NCBI RefSeq assembly: GCF_000025965.1
Contig: NC_006823.1
Location: forward strand, 62,001 to 126,000
DNA: 64,000 nucleotides
DNA from: Aromatoleum aromaticum EbN1
GTDB lineage: Bacteria > Pseudomonadota > Gammaproteobacteria > Burkholderiales > Rhodocyclaceae
Reading direction: 5' to 3'
Shown: positions 51,270 to 58,834 of the stretch, piece by piece
How the letters are laid out: every line of letters begins with the position of its first letter
Position numbering within the stretch: position 1 is the stretch's first letter
Program-made: the position numbers and the translations under genes
The notes under the pieces: generated by a model
What the model saw: the letters and a program-made list of their open reading frames with translations, nothing else
The model's database searches: none
Told to the model about the DNA's origin: nothing

Positions 51270-51674
51270 TTGAGGATCGGCTTGGTGGCGTGCTGCGCGA
51301 AGAAGGGAGCGGAGCCATGTGCCGCAAAGGATCTCTACTTGTCCCCGCTCTTCAAGAAGTCTCGGGACTGGGTCGAGCGTCACTGCGATCGGTGGCTCAT
51401 CCTGTCCGCGGAACATGGTGTTCTCGCGCCAGAGACGGTCATCGCACCTTACGACCGAACTCTGAACCAGATGAGCGCGAATGATCGGCGGGTGTGGGGT
51501 GATCTAGTACGGCAGCAGCTTGAATCGGTGGCCGGAAGCCGCTTCGTGGCCCTCGCCGGCGTGAGGTATTGCGAGCCGCTGGTCGCTCTCGATCTGGAGC
51601 GGCCGATGGCCGGCCTGGGCATTGGCCAGCAGCTCGCATGGCTATCGCACGCCAGAAAAGCAACGACGTTTTGA
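51270..51674 (+). CDS. DUF6884-family protein
   Basis: 134 residues from a TTG at 51270, chosen for the perfect GAGGAGAAG at 51257-51265. It begins 'RIGLVACCAKKGAEPCAAKD', then 'LYLSPLFKKSRDWVERHCDRW' (in part) and 'LILSAEHGVLAPETVIAPYD', the signature of DUF6884, an uncharacterised family found with phages, plasmids and defence genes. Convergent with the XRE gene at 51679. Confidence 0.8.
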   Translation: MRIGLVACCAKKGAEPCAAKDLYLSPLFKKSRDWVERHCDRWLILSAEHGVLAPETVIAPYDRTLNQMSANDRRVWGDLVRQQLESVAGSRFVALAGVRYCEPLVALDLERPMAGLGIGQQLAWLSHARKATTF

Positions 51675-51678
51675 ACGG

Positions 51679-52281
51679 TTAGCCGTTTACGCCAGCGATG
51701 GTCCGAATATTAGCGCCGGAGGCCATAGCGAGCGCCGCGACCTTGTCTATTGGCTTGTGCGCCTCGAAGTAGGCAACTGCTGCGACCAGAATGTTGCGAT
51801 TCTGAATGACGGGATCAGGTGTGCCAATGTGCCCGTTGTATAGCTGCATGACCAGCTCAATGTCGTCGTCGCATGGGCGTAGCTGTTCGACGAAGGCAAG
51901 CACATCGGGCTCGGCGACATCTTTGAGGTGACCGTCGCGGATCAGGACGAGCAGCCTCAGGGCGCATTCGTTGGCATCCACCACCCCGGCACGGGCCAGC
52001 GCAACCTGAAGGCGGATGGCGCGGAACAGATCCAAATTGATCCCTGCACCCCCGAACATCGCCCCATCCCCCGCTAACAACCAGTCGGCGCTGATCCCGA
52101 ACGTTTGCTTTATACCGAGGAGAAATTCGCCACCCGGCCTCTTTACGCCACGCACGACGTCGCTGACGAACCTCGGCGACGCACCAAGCTGTCGAGCGAA
52201 TTCTGATTGGCTGATGGCGAGATGCTTGATCACGAGCGAAAGGCGCCTGCCAAGGCCATCAAAGCGTTCCTGAATCGTCAT
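51679..52281 (-). CDS. XRE-family transcriptional regulator
   Basis: 200 residues. N-terminal HTH ('LSQSEFARQLGASPRFVSDV' type, about 25-45) with 'GIKQTFGISADWLLAGDG', as in phage-like repressors; the C-terminal ~120 residues are helical and unassigned. Third gene of a minus-strand unit after the SNase and a hypothetical gene. The ATG at 52281 is preceded by GGAAAAA. Confidence 0.85.
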   Translation of the reverse strand: MTIQERFDGLGRRLSLVIKHLAISQSEFARQLGASPRFVSDVVRGVKRPGGEFLLGIKQTFGISADWLLAGDGAMFGGAGINLDLFRAIRLQVALARAGVVDANECALRLLVLIRDGHLKDVAEPDVLAFVEQLRPCDDDIELVMQLYNGHIGTPDPVIQNRNILVAAVAYFEAHKPIDKVAALAMASGANIRTIAGVNG

Positions 52282-52284
52282 CAA

Positions 52285-52701
52285 TCATTTTTCCGACTTA
52301 GCCATTGGAACGAAGAGATCAAGGTCTGGTTCGTTATCAACGGCCTCCAGCTCCGGGCGTGCGACGGCAGCCAGCATCCAGGCAGCCTTTCTGAACAGGA
52401 TTTCGGCCGACGCACGATATCGCCTCGCTTCCTCTGTCGCGATGGTCTTTGAGCATCCGATCGGTGGGCGTGACTCGTAGCGCTGTGCGGTTGCCAGCGC
52501 ATGATTAGCCTGAAACTCGAGGCAGCTTGCGCGCATTGCAGCCGTCTGGGTATACCAAACGTTGGTGACACTGACGACCTCCCCGCTATCGAGCATGCGG
52601 TACTCCAGAAAACCTGACTTTGAGGCATTTGCAGTCAGCAGCTCGTGTGGGCGGGATTTGTCGAAACTCTGCACGAAGGCAGGGCGTTGGTAGGGCGACA
52701 T
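52285..52701 (-). CDS. Unknown protein between SNase and XRE genes
   Basis: About 138 residues from the ATG at 52701 with a perfect AGGAGG. Helical, with 'TAAMRASCLEFQANHALATA' and 'EEARRYRASAEILFRKAAWM'. Only 3 bases before the XRE start, so co-transcribed. No family recognised. Confidence 0.7.
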   Translation of the reverse strand: MSPYQRPAFVQSFDKSRPHELLTANASKSGFLEYRMLDSGEVVSVTNVWYTQTAAMRASCLEFQANHALATAQRYESRPPIGCSKTIATEEARRYRASAEILFRKAAWMLAAVARPELEAVDNEPDLDLFVPMAKSEK

Positions 52702-52737
52702 GTGTTCCTCCTGAAGTTTGCCGCGCAACAGCCGAAT

Positions 52738-53217
52738 TCAGCGGCTCTTTCGCCACTCCCACGGGGGAACAGGGTTCGCATCGCGCCAAAGCCCACGTTT
52801 TGCGAGGCGTGCCTGCTGCTCAAGCCCGAATAGCGGCGAGTTCGCCGAGGCGTATTGGGTATAGACCCAAGCCAGCCCACTCTCGACCATTTTTGCGTTT
52901 GCATTGACGCCATCGCACGTCACGACGCCGACGTTGCGTCCATACCGGTCCTTGGTGTGAACGGTGATCTCCGCAAGTTTCCTGTAGCACAACCTACTGA
53001 GCGCATGCTTGGCTTGGTTCCCGAAGGCCTGGCCACTCGACTCTGGCGCATCAATTTCCGCAAGCCGTACGCGATACTCTCTTTTGCTCGAATCAAGAAC
53101 CGACAGCGTGTCGCCGTCAGCCACACCTACGACGGTGCCGGTGATCTGCGGATTGCCGGCCGCGAATGTGTTCAGGGAAAAGCATGCAAGCAGAATCAAT
53201 GTATAGCGATCGAACAT
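52738..53217 (-). CDS. Exported thermonuclease (SNase-family)
   Basis: 159 residues from the ATG at 53217 with GGGAGAG. Signal peptide (about 1-19, ending FAA). SNase fold: 'GTVVGVADGDTLSVLD', 'RVRLAEIDAPESSGQAFG' with catalytic Arg/Asp/Glu, and 'TKDRYGRNVGVV' with the second Arg. Plasmid homologues are close to the ParB/Nuc type. Exported, calcium-dependent nuclease. The TnpB gene ends only 14 bases upstream, so the natural promoter may be displaced. Confidence 0.9.
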   Translation of the reverse strand: MFDRYTLILLACFSLNTFAAGNPQITGTVVGVADGDTLSVLDSSKREYRVRLAEIDAPESSGQAFGNQAKHALSRLCYRKLAEITVHTKDRYGRNVGVVTCDGVNANAKMVESGLAWVYTQYASANSPLFGLEQQARLAKRGLWRDANPVPPWEWRKSR

Positions 53218-53231
53218 GAACTCTCCCACCG

Positions 53232-54512
53232 CTAAACGCCTTGCGTTGTTGTAGCGGGGGTTTCGCGGGTCATAGACTTTGACTTGCGCGACCTTACGGT
53301 CGGCAGCGGTTTGGGTCTCGCCGCCACGCCCGTTCCAGGCGTGTGCGCATCGATGAGGACCACCGACGCACTGTTTTGATCGCGGGGTGCCGTATGCCCA
53401 CAATGCGGGCAGACATGCACTCGCTGGGCGAGCGTCTTGGGCACGGTGGCCCAGCACTTCGCACAGCGTTGCGAGGGTTTGAGTTGGCGTGTATTCGCCA
53501 GGTGCAGCCTCGTGCCAGCTTCCGCCGCTTTGTACGAGAGCATCTGATGCGCCATACCGAAGGCTGCCGAGAGGATTTCCCGGTTGAGCCCGGCCTTCTG
53601 CCGCACGCGCCGGCCCGGTGCTTCCACCGTTCCCCGCGCACTGCGGCTCATGTTCTTTGGGGCCAGTTCTTCTGTAGCGATCACCGCGCACGTTTGAACG
53701 AGCTTCGTGGTTTCCTGATGCACAAACTCTCGACGCAGGTTGGCAATCCGCTCATGCAGGCGAGCCGCCTGCCAGGAGATGCGCTTGTAGCGCAGCGAGC
53801 CTTTACGCTTTCTCGCCCGCTCCCTTTGCAGCGTAGCCAGTTTCGGCAACTCCTCCCGCACCCATCGTGGGTTCGCAATTGCCTTGCCGTTGTCGAAGGT
53901 TGCCCAGTCGGAGATGCCGAAATCGATGCCGCGATGTTGGGCATCGCTACGCTCACGAGCACAGGCCGTTTCCTGCACGCGCAAGGTCACGGAGGCGAAC
54001 CATTCGCCGTTCTTTCGAGTGATCGTCAGATCGTTGGGCTTTGCCTCACTACCGAATCGATGTTGACCGCGCAAGCGAATGGACATCGCATCCTTGCCGC
54101 TGCCCAGGCGTAGCGTTCCACCGCGTTTGCCGCACTGCATGAGTTTCCAGCCCGCAGGATCGGGATAGCAAAAGCCCGAGAACCGTGCCGACGACTTGAA
54201 CCGAGGGAATCCCGGTGTCTGTCCAGCCTTGACGCGGCGAAAGAACGCGGCAAAGGCCAGATCGAGTCGGCGCAGGGTTTGCTGCAGGGCGTGACTACCG
54301 AGTTCGACCAGTTCCGGCCGTGCTGCCTTGATTTCGGGTAGGACATTCTGCTGGTCGTAATAGGAGATCGACTTGCCGCACTTTCGGTATGCCTCGATGC
54401 GCTCTTGCAGCGCCGCGTTGTACAGCTCGCAGTGCAAGCGCACCCAGCAGGTGAGCCGTTCGGCCTGCCGTGCGTTGGGGTATAGCTTGAAGGTGACTTT
54501 GCGGCGTTCCAT
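53232..54512 (-). CDS. tnpB: RNA-guided nuclease TnpB
   Basis: 426 residues. N-terminal helical domain ('YNAALQERIEAYRKCGKSIS'), then split RuvC with Asp in 'GIDFGISDWATF' (near 197), Glu in 'VIATEELAPKNM' (near 280) and Asp in 'APRDQNSASV' (near 377). A zinc finger (CAKC...CPHC, about 352-372) lies before the last. All catalytic residues are present. TnpB uses a guide RNA from the element's right end to cut the donor site and keep the element. Confidence 0.93.
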   Translation of the reverse strand: MERRKVTFKLYPNARQAERLTCWVRLHCELYNAALQERIEAYRKCGKSISYYDQQNVLPEIKAARPELVELGSHALQQTLRRLDLAFAAFFRRVKAGQTPGFPRFKSSARFSGFCYPDPAGWKLMQCGKRGGTLRLGSGKDAMSIRLRGQHRFGSEAKPNDLTITRKNGEWFASVTLRVQETACARERSDAQHRGIDFGISDWATFDNGKAIANPRWVREELPKLATLQRERARKRKGSLRYKRISWQAARLHERIANLRREFVHQETTKLVQTCAVIATEELAPKNMSRSARGTVEAPGRRVRQKAGLNREILSAAFGMAHQMLSYKAAEAGTRLHLANTRQLKPSQRCAKCWATVPKTLAQRVHVCPHCGHTAPRDQNSASVVLIDAHTPGTGVAARPKPLPTVRSRKSKSMTRETPATTTQGV

Positions 54513-54548
54513 GCGGATATACTACAAGAATTCTATTAAGGCGCAACC

Positions 54549-54998
54549 ATGAAAAACGCCAACAAATCGAGTTCGCACGCAGTTTTTAACCTTAAGCTAC
54601 ATATTATTTTCGTGACGAAATATCGGCGTAAAACGCTGACGCCGGAACTGCTTGATTACCTCAAGGAAGCGTTCGCTGATTGCCTCTCCGCTTGGCGCTG
54701 CAAGCTGGTGGAGTTTGGCGGTGATCACGTCCATTTGCTGGCCGACATCCATCCAGCACTGGACATCTCAATCCTCATCAACAACCTCAAGACAGCGAGT
54801 GCCCGGCGTGCCCGCAACCGTTTTGCCGATCACCTCGCAGCGTTCTACAAGAAACCTTTGTTCTGGCACCGGGCCTACTTCGTTGGCAGTGTCGGCGGGG
54901 CAACTCTGGAAACCGTCCGGGCCTACGTCGACGCACAGGGCACCGAAGAACATGCGCGACAATCCGAAGCCAAGCGCAAGGCCAAACCGTCCGCTTGA
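54549..54998 (+). CDS. tnpA: IS200-type Y1 transposase TnpA
   Basis: 149 residues. HUH motif 'FGGDHVHLLADI' (about 57-68) and catalytic Tyr in 'TVRAYVDAQGT' (near 134). The N-terminal 'HIIFVTKYRRKTL' is typical. It moves the element as single-stranded DNA. Intact, 36 bases from the divergent tnpB start. Confidence 0.94.
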   Translation: MKNANKSSSHAVFNLKLHIIFVTKYRRKTLTPELLDYLKEAFADCLSAWRCKLVEFGGDHVHLLADIHPALDISILINNLKTASARRARNRFADHLAAFYKKPLFWHRAYFVGSVGGATLETVRAYVDAQGTEEHARQSEAKRKAKPSA

Positions 54999-55060
54999 CC
55001 CCCTCCTGGCGTCGTGCTCGCGCACTGAGGAGCCAACGCCTCCGTGCGCCTAGCAGGGGG
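54999..55060. repeat. Large imperfect hairpin after tnpA
   Basis: CCCCCTCCTGGCG (54999-55011) pairs with CGCCTAGCAGGGGG (55047-55060) with one mismatch and one bulge. Inner small stems (GTGC/GCAC, GGAG/CTCC) lie between. CGCCTAGCAG recurs at 55108-55117. A left-end structure of the IS element is the likely reading. Confidence 0.5.
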
Positions 55061-55139
55061 AATGCGCGGACAGGCGTTCATGGGCTTTGAAGCGGATAGC
55101 GGGCATTCGCCTAGCAGAGCCAAGCCATGGAGCGCGGTT

Positions 55140-55350
55140 ATGTCAGTCGATCACTTCAAGAAACAGGCGAAGAACGCAAAACACCATTTGCCAGAGATCT
55201 TCGCGCAACACCCACCCCCCTACTCCTTGACGGAGTGCCAAGAGTTCATTGCAAAGATAAACGGTTATCCTTCCTGGCACATCGCCGCGAAGGAAGCCGG
55301 ACGAAAAAGCGCTTCGCCGAGCGACGATCCGATAGCAGCTTTCTCAGCGG
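55140..55350 (+). pseudogene. Remnant of a small conserved gene, frame lost at its end
   Basis: The ATG at 55140 starts 'SVDHFKKQAKNAKHHLPEIF', then 'YSLTECQEFIAKINGYPSWH', a pattern seen at the N-terminus of small phage/plasmid proteins and glyoxalase-superfamily plasmid proteins. After about residue 70 the frame runs on into low-complexity residues to a stop at 55421, while a different frame becomes coding. Likely a truncated gene or a join of two remnants. Confidence 0.5.
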
Positions 55351-55509
55351 GTGGTGAAAGGTCAGGTTGGAACGGTGGTCGAGGAGTTGGACGCCGACCA
55401 TGTTCTCGTCGAATTCGCTGACGTGAACGGAGTCGCCTATGGCATCGCGCCGATGCCTGTAGGCCAACTGATGGAACTCAAACACGCCCCCGCTGAACAG
55501 GCGGCGTAA
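55336..55509 (+). pseudogene. DUF4926-like C-terminal remnant
   Basis: About 57 codons in a frame shifted +1 from the upstream remnant, with 'VVKGQVGTVVEELDADHVLV' then 'EFADVNGVAYGIAPMPVGQL'. This matches DUF4926, small proteins often beside toxin genes. The first ~15 residues of the family are missing. A GTG at 55351 could act as start but has no clear ribosome site. Confidence 0.5.
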
Positions 55510-55522
55510 GCGTGCATTCTCG

Positions 55523-55554
55523 GCCCGCCCTCCTTCTGGAGTGGCGGGCTTTTT
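55523..55554 (+). terminator. Rho-independent terminator
   Basis: GCCCGCC-CTCC stem (55523-55533) pairs with GGAG-GGCGGGC (55538-55549), followed by TTTTT. It separates the remnants from the recombinase gene. Confidence 0.85.
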
Positions 55555-55659
55555 ACGTTCTCGACCCCGGCTTTCGTAACGCCCGGTGTTTCCGAGGATT
55601 CGAGCTTCCCTGCGGCTGTACGCCGTTGTACTATTGGCAGGCGAGCCCAATGTCATGTG

Positions 55660-55694
55660 CTCGTAACGCACACCAGTTCCCACTGCGTTACGAG
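55660..55694. repeat. 11-bp inverted repeat overlapping the recombinase ribosome site
   Basis: CTCGTAACGCA (55660-55670) and TGCGTTACGAG (55684-55694) are perfect complements with a 13-nt spacer. The right arm includes part of the GAGGA ribosome site of the recombinase gene (ATG 55705). It may be an RNA hairpin that hides the site, an operator, or the recombinase's own core site. Confidence 0.6.
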
Positions 55695-55704
55695 GACCAC
55701 CGAC

Positions 55705-56379
55705 ATGACCAAGCGAGCCGCCGTACTTCTCCCCTCCCAGCTTCGCCACCTTCTTCGCGTCACCGAGACCACCAGCCGCCATCCTGAGCGCGACGTGCTT
55801 ATCCTCTGGCTTGGTTTCTCCTGTGGTCTGCGTGTGACCGAAACCGCCCGCCTGACCGTAGCCGACGTGCTGCTGCCCTCTGGCCGCCTGAAGGCCGAAA
55901 TCAGCCTGCGAGCCGAAATCACCAAGGGCTGCCGGCAGCGCCTCGCTTGCCTGGCGCATCCGAAGCTCGTCGCCGCGCTGGAGCGCTACATCGAGTGGCG
56001 CAAAGCCAAGCGGTTCGCCTGCACATTCAACGATCGCCAGTATCGCGGGCTGAACCCGGCCAGTCGGCTGATTCTGACGTGGAAGGGTGGTCCCTATGCG
56101 CTCGACCTGAAGCGCACCACGAACACCGCAGGCGAGCCGGTCGAATATTGGGCAGCGGATAGCTTGCAGGCATACATCAAGGGGCTATACCGAGCGGCAG
56201 GGCTGCATCTGGCATCCAGTCATAGCGGGCGGCGCACCTTTGCCTCGCGCCTGCTTGCCGTTGGCGAGTCGCTGGAGACCGTGCAGGCCCTGCTCGGGCA
56301 TGCCGACCTAGACCATGTGATGCCCTACCTGGAGGTCAATGAGGACACCTTGCGCGAGATGTTCGAGGTAGTGGTATGA
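55705..56379 (+). CDS. Short tyrosine recombinase/integrase
   Basis: 224 residues from the ATG at 55705. It holds only the catalytic domain: Arg in 'SCGLRVTETARL' (near 43), 'HSGRRTFASRLL' (His and Arg near 173-176), 'LLGHADLDHVMPYLEV' with His (near 198) and the nucleophile Tyr (near 208). The N-terminal core-binding SAM domain of phage integrases is nearly absent. It heads the small-gene array. A TATGAT hexamer at 56375 may start transcription of the next gene. Confidence 0.9.
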   Translation: MTKRAAVLLPSQLRHLLRVTETTSRHPERDVLILWLGFSCGLRVTETARLTVADVLLPSGRLKAEISLRAEITKGCRQRLACLAHPKLVAALERYIEWRKAKRFACTFNDRQYRGLNPASRLILTWKGGPYALDLKRTTNTAGEPVEYWAADSLQAYIKGLYRAAGLHLASSHSGRRTFASRLLAVGESLETVQALLGHADLDHVMPYLEVNEDTLREMFEVVV

Positions 56380-56412
56380 TGATACATCAGTGATACAAGC
56401 GAAACTCTGACG

Positions 56413-56616
56413 ATGGAAATTGCAGTGATGTACGGGGAGGACGCGCAGGCGCTCAGAAAGCGCTGTGGCCTCACTCAGGAACAGCTCGGCAGGCTCTGGA
56501 ACAAGAGCCGGGTGCAGATTGGGCGCTACGAGAAGGCCCGCCAAGTCGTCGAGCCCCAGGTGGCGTCGGCGTACCGGGGGTTGGCTGCCGAGCTTGCGCC
56601 ACGTAAAGCAACATAG
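56413..56616 (+). CDS. Small XRE-type HTH protein
   Basis: 67 residues, almost only an HTH: 'DAQALRKRCGLTQEQLGRLW', then 'KSRVQIGRYEKARQVVEPQV'. A Cro/XRE-like regulator. It follows the recombinase by 33 bases and precedes the array, so it may control either. Confidence 0.75.
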   Translation: MEIAVMYGEDAQALRKRCGLTQEQLGRLWNKSRVQIGRYEKARQVVEPQVASAYRGLAAELAPRKAT

Positions 56617-56691
56617 GTGTTGCATTGACGTGTCGCCGGTGGTATATTTGAATCATTGGTGCTTCATTCGAAGCGCAACAAAGGAAAAGTT

Positions 56692-56913
56692 ATGGCTACG
56701 CTGCTTGAGTGCTTGAAGTCCTTGCCGCCGGACATGGTGATGCGGGACTTGTCTGCGGTGCGGAACGAAGTGGCCCTGGTATCTGAGCACATTGCCCGCC
56801 TTGGTCGTGATGAGGAGGGCTACGAGGTCCGCGAAGAGCGCCGGAACTATGGTAAGGACAAGTTCAAGGTTATAGGGCTCATTGGCGGATGGACCATCTA
56901 TCGTCAGGTCTGA
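56692..56913 (+). CDS. Array gene 1, unknown
   Basis: 73 residues from the ATG at 56692 after AAAGGAAAAG. Helical first half ('LLECLKSLPPDMVMRDL'), then a basic stretch and a 'FKVIGLIGGWTIYRQV' end. The 75 bases before it are the longest gap at the array's head and could hold its promoter (TTGACG at about 56629, TATATT at about 56645, spacing not ideal). No family recognised. Confidence 0.6.
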   Translation: MATLLECLKSLPPDMVMRDLSAVRNEVALVSEHIARLGRDEEGYEVREERRNYGKDKFKVIGLIGGWTIYRQV

Positions 56914-56927
56914 ACGCAGAGGAAAAG

Positions 56928-57152
56928 ATGATGAACTACGTCAACGTACAACCGACTGCTGAAGCCATTGAGAAAATGGCGGAGAACTTGCGTTCTGCGG
57001 CGGCGCAACTTGACGCGATTGCTGAGCGCACGCGACAGAAAGGCAACTTCGAATTGGTGGGTGATGCCGCGAGCTGTGTTGCAAACTTGATGCCGAATCT
57101 TCGCCTCGACCTCCTGGTGGTTCGTCCGCTGCGTGAGTTTGGCGCCAGTTGA
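56928..57152 (+). CDS. Array gene 2, helical protein
   Basis: 74 residues. GAGGAAAAG abuts two tandem ATGs (56928 and 56931); the second has better spacing. Helical, with 'AEAIEKMAENLRSAAAQLDA'. Its stop is 14 bases before gene 3. Unknown. Confidence 0.6.
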   Translation: MMNYVNVQPTAEAIEKMAENLRSAAAQLDAIAERTRQKGNFELVGDAASCVANLMPNLRLDLLVVRPLREFGAS

Positions 57153-57166
57153 ACTGGAAAAGAACC

Positions 57167-57412
57167 TTGAACATCATCAACGCGACCCCGCCCGCCGACT
57201 TCCCGAACCAGGTCATCATCCTGGACAAGGAGCTTGGCCGGCGACACCCGAACAAAGCGTTCTACCTGCGCGTGCAGACCGAGGACGGCGTGGAACACGT
57301 GGATCTGGCCGGCGCGGTTACGCCGGTCGAGGCTCGGAGCATGGCACGCGAGAAGGGTTACGCGCCGACGCACTGGATGATGGTCGGTGACGCCGGGCCG
57401 ATGATGTTCTGA
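57167..57412 (+). CDS. Array gene 3, small protein
   Basis: 81 residues from a TTG at 57167, chosen because GGAAAAG lies at 57156-57162; a TTG at 57149 would overlap the previous stop. Contains 'KAFYLRVQTEDGVEHVDLAG' and 'GYAPTHWMMVGDAGPMMF'. Unknown. Confidence 0.55.
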   Translation: MNIINATPPADFPNQVIILDKELGRRHPNKAFYLRVQTEDGVEHVDLAGAVTPVEARSMAREKGYAPTHWMMVGDAGPMMF

Positions 57413-57431
57413 CCAAGGAAAAGGGAACCGT

Positions 57432-57839
57432 ATGAAACCCGCTCAAGACGCCAATACCGACCAGCTGCTCGCGGCACTGAAACCGTTTGCGGAGATTGGC
57501 GCGTGGCTTTTCGCCAGAAACCTTCCAGATGAAACGCCTGTGGTTGAAATCAACGGTCTTAATGGCGCCGCTGGCTGCTTGACCCGTGGCGACTTCAAGG
57601 CCGCATTCAATGCGATGCGTGCCCTTGAGAACATGCAAGAGGCGGAAAGCGCACCCCGTGGGGAGGCATCAGTAGCGCTGGAGGGGTCAGGGCAAGGGTA
57701 TTACCTTCTGACCCCGAAGAATGGAGGCAAGTCCTATACCTCCACCACGGCTCCCGACTCGTGGGAGCTGCGCGAGTGTGATATTCAGTGGGTGCCTGAG
57801 CAACCTGGAGCACAGGAGGCCGCCAATAGGCGGAAATAG
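57432..57839 (+). CDS. Array gene 4, phage-like small protein
   Basis: 135 residues after ACCAAGGAAAAG. N-terminal 'LLAALKPFAEIGAWLF' and 'LTRGDFKAAFNAMRAL' recall a family of small phage proteins with an 'ALKPFAE...LTVGD' pattern (from memory). C-terminal Ser/Thr-rich part with 'YYLLTPKNGGKSYTS'. Function unknown. Confidence 0.6.
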   Translation: MKPAQDANTDQLLAALKPFAEIGAWLFARNLPDETPVVEINGLNGAAGCLTRGDFKAAFNAMRALENMQEAESAPRGEASVALEGSGQGYYLLTPKNGGKSYTSTTAPDSWELRECDIQWVPEQPGAQEAANRRK

Positions 57840-57840
57840 T

Positions 57841-58113
57841 ATGTGTCCGACTATTGCGAAACGTGACGTTCCTACAGCTTGGATGGACCGGTTTCGGGAA
57901 GCGCTGGCCAAGATGTGCGGGGCGACGCCGCCGGAGGACCTCTGCCAAGAATGGCTCGCCGGCGTGTCGATGGACCACGTTGACCGACTGCAGGAGTGGG
58001 TTGTCAATCAACCGGGCACTCCGGCATGGGCGCAAGGCATTGTGACAATCGAGGCGGCGATGATGTGGGCGGATGTGCCAACAGAAGGCGTGCCGCACGA
58101 ATATCGAGACTGA
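57841..58113 (+). CDS. Array gene 5, unknown
   Basis: 90 residues, ATG one base after the previous stop; GGCGGAAAT lies 5 bases upstream inside gene 4. Two Cys ('LAKMCGATPPEDLCQEWLAG'). Acidic helical protein. Unknown. Confidence 0.55.
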   Translation: MCPTIAKRDVPTAWMDRFREALAKMCGATPPEDLCQEWLAGVSMDHVDRLQEWVVNQPGTPAWAQGIVTIEAAMMWADVPTEGVPHEYRD

Positions 58114-58130
58114 ACACCAAGGAAAAGAAT

Positions 58131-58490
58131 GTGAAACGCGCCCCGATTGTCAATCCTGTTCTTGCCAAACTCATGGCTAACGAGCGAGACCCCGTTGAAG
58201 CGCTTGCTGGCGACCAAGTATCCGCGAAGGGCATTTGGGCGGTTGGGCTGGCGCAAACGGACCTCTTAAGGCATGGCCGGGTGGTGAAGTTGGCCTGCGG
58301 TCACTACACGCTCACAAAGGCGACCCACCGGTCTGGTTGTCCTCGCTGCGGCGAAATGATCCGGGCCGGCTACGACCACGATGCCTTTCGCCGGCAGGGA
58401 GCGCCAGATGAATTCTCGTGGCCGGACGATCCATTTCGTGCGGTCCATGAGCCGCCAAAAGCCGAGTTCCAACGGCGCTCGGTAATTTGA
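58131..58490 (+). CDS. Array gene 6, zinc-knuckle protein
   Basis: 119 residues from a GTG after ACCAAGGAAAAG. 'VVKLACGHYTLTKATHRSGC' followed by 'PRCGEM' gives a CxH...CxxC zinc-ribbon-like site (about 59-80). The rest is charged. Unknown role, possibly nucleic acid or protein binding. Confidence 0.6.
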   Translation: MKRAPIVNPVLAKLMANERDPVEALAGDQVSAKGIWAVGLAQTDLLRHGRVVKLACGHYTLTKATHRSGCPRCGEMIRAGYDHDAFRRQGAPDEFSWPDDPFRAVHEPPKAEFQRRSVI

Positions 58491-58510
58491 AACGGAAGCG
58501 GAAATCCGAC

Positions 58511-58621
58511 ATGAAAGCTCTCATTAACCTGCCGACCTGTGAAGCTGGGCGGGCTCCATCAAGTCAGTCTCAAACTGAACGCAACGGGAAAGGCCATGAG
58601 CAAGACCTTTACGGACACTGA
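58511..58621 (+). CDS. Possible micro-ORF, 36 residues
   Basis: ATG at 58511 follows CGGAAATCCGAC after the gene 6 stop. It overlaps the start of gene 7 in another frame. Low-complexity Ser/Gln end; may be a decayed gene or a leader that couples to gene 7. Confidence 0.3.
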   Translation: MKALINLPTCEAGRAPSSQSQTERNGKGHEQDLYGH

Positions 58622-58817
58622 GCGGCTTGACTGGCTCCTCTGTCACACCGATGCCGAATTCCACCCGGACAATTCGGGATGCAGCAGCGTCGTTTTCTGG
58701 TTGGGAGCGAGCACTGCGCCCTTAGGCAGGCCTGGTAAGCATATTGCTAAAGGAGAGTCTCAGCGGGGCTGCATCGACAGCGCCCTTGAAGGTCGCGTTG
58801 AGCGTCTTGATTGCTGA
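58596..58817 (+). CDS. Array gene 7, unknown
   Basis: 73 residues after ACGGGAAAGGCC. Starts 'SKTFTDTERLDWLLCHTDAE', a pattern common in small phage proteins ('T.RLDWL'). Two further Cys. Unknown function. Confidence 0.6.
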   Translation: MSKTFTDTERLDWLLCHTDAEFHPDNSGCSSVVFWLGASTAPLGRPGKHIAKGESQRGCIDSALEGRVERLDC

Positions 58818-58834
58818 CCGAAACGGAAAAGACC

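Larger units (their letters stand above)
53225..55060. mobile_element. IS200/IS605-family element with tnpA and tnpB (ends approximate)
   Basis: Divergent tnpB (minus) and tnpA (plus) as in IS605/IS608. The tnpB side ends within the 14 bases before the SNase gene. The tnpA side ends near the imperfect hairpin at 54999-55060. These elements have no inverted-repeat ends or target duplication, so borders cannot be fixed by eye. Confidence 0.7.

Noticed and set aside
53343-54113. Plus-strand frame opposite tnpB
   Set aside because: Antisense to an intact tnpB with full catalytic residues.
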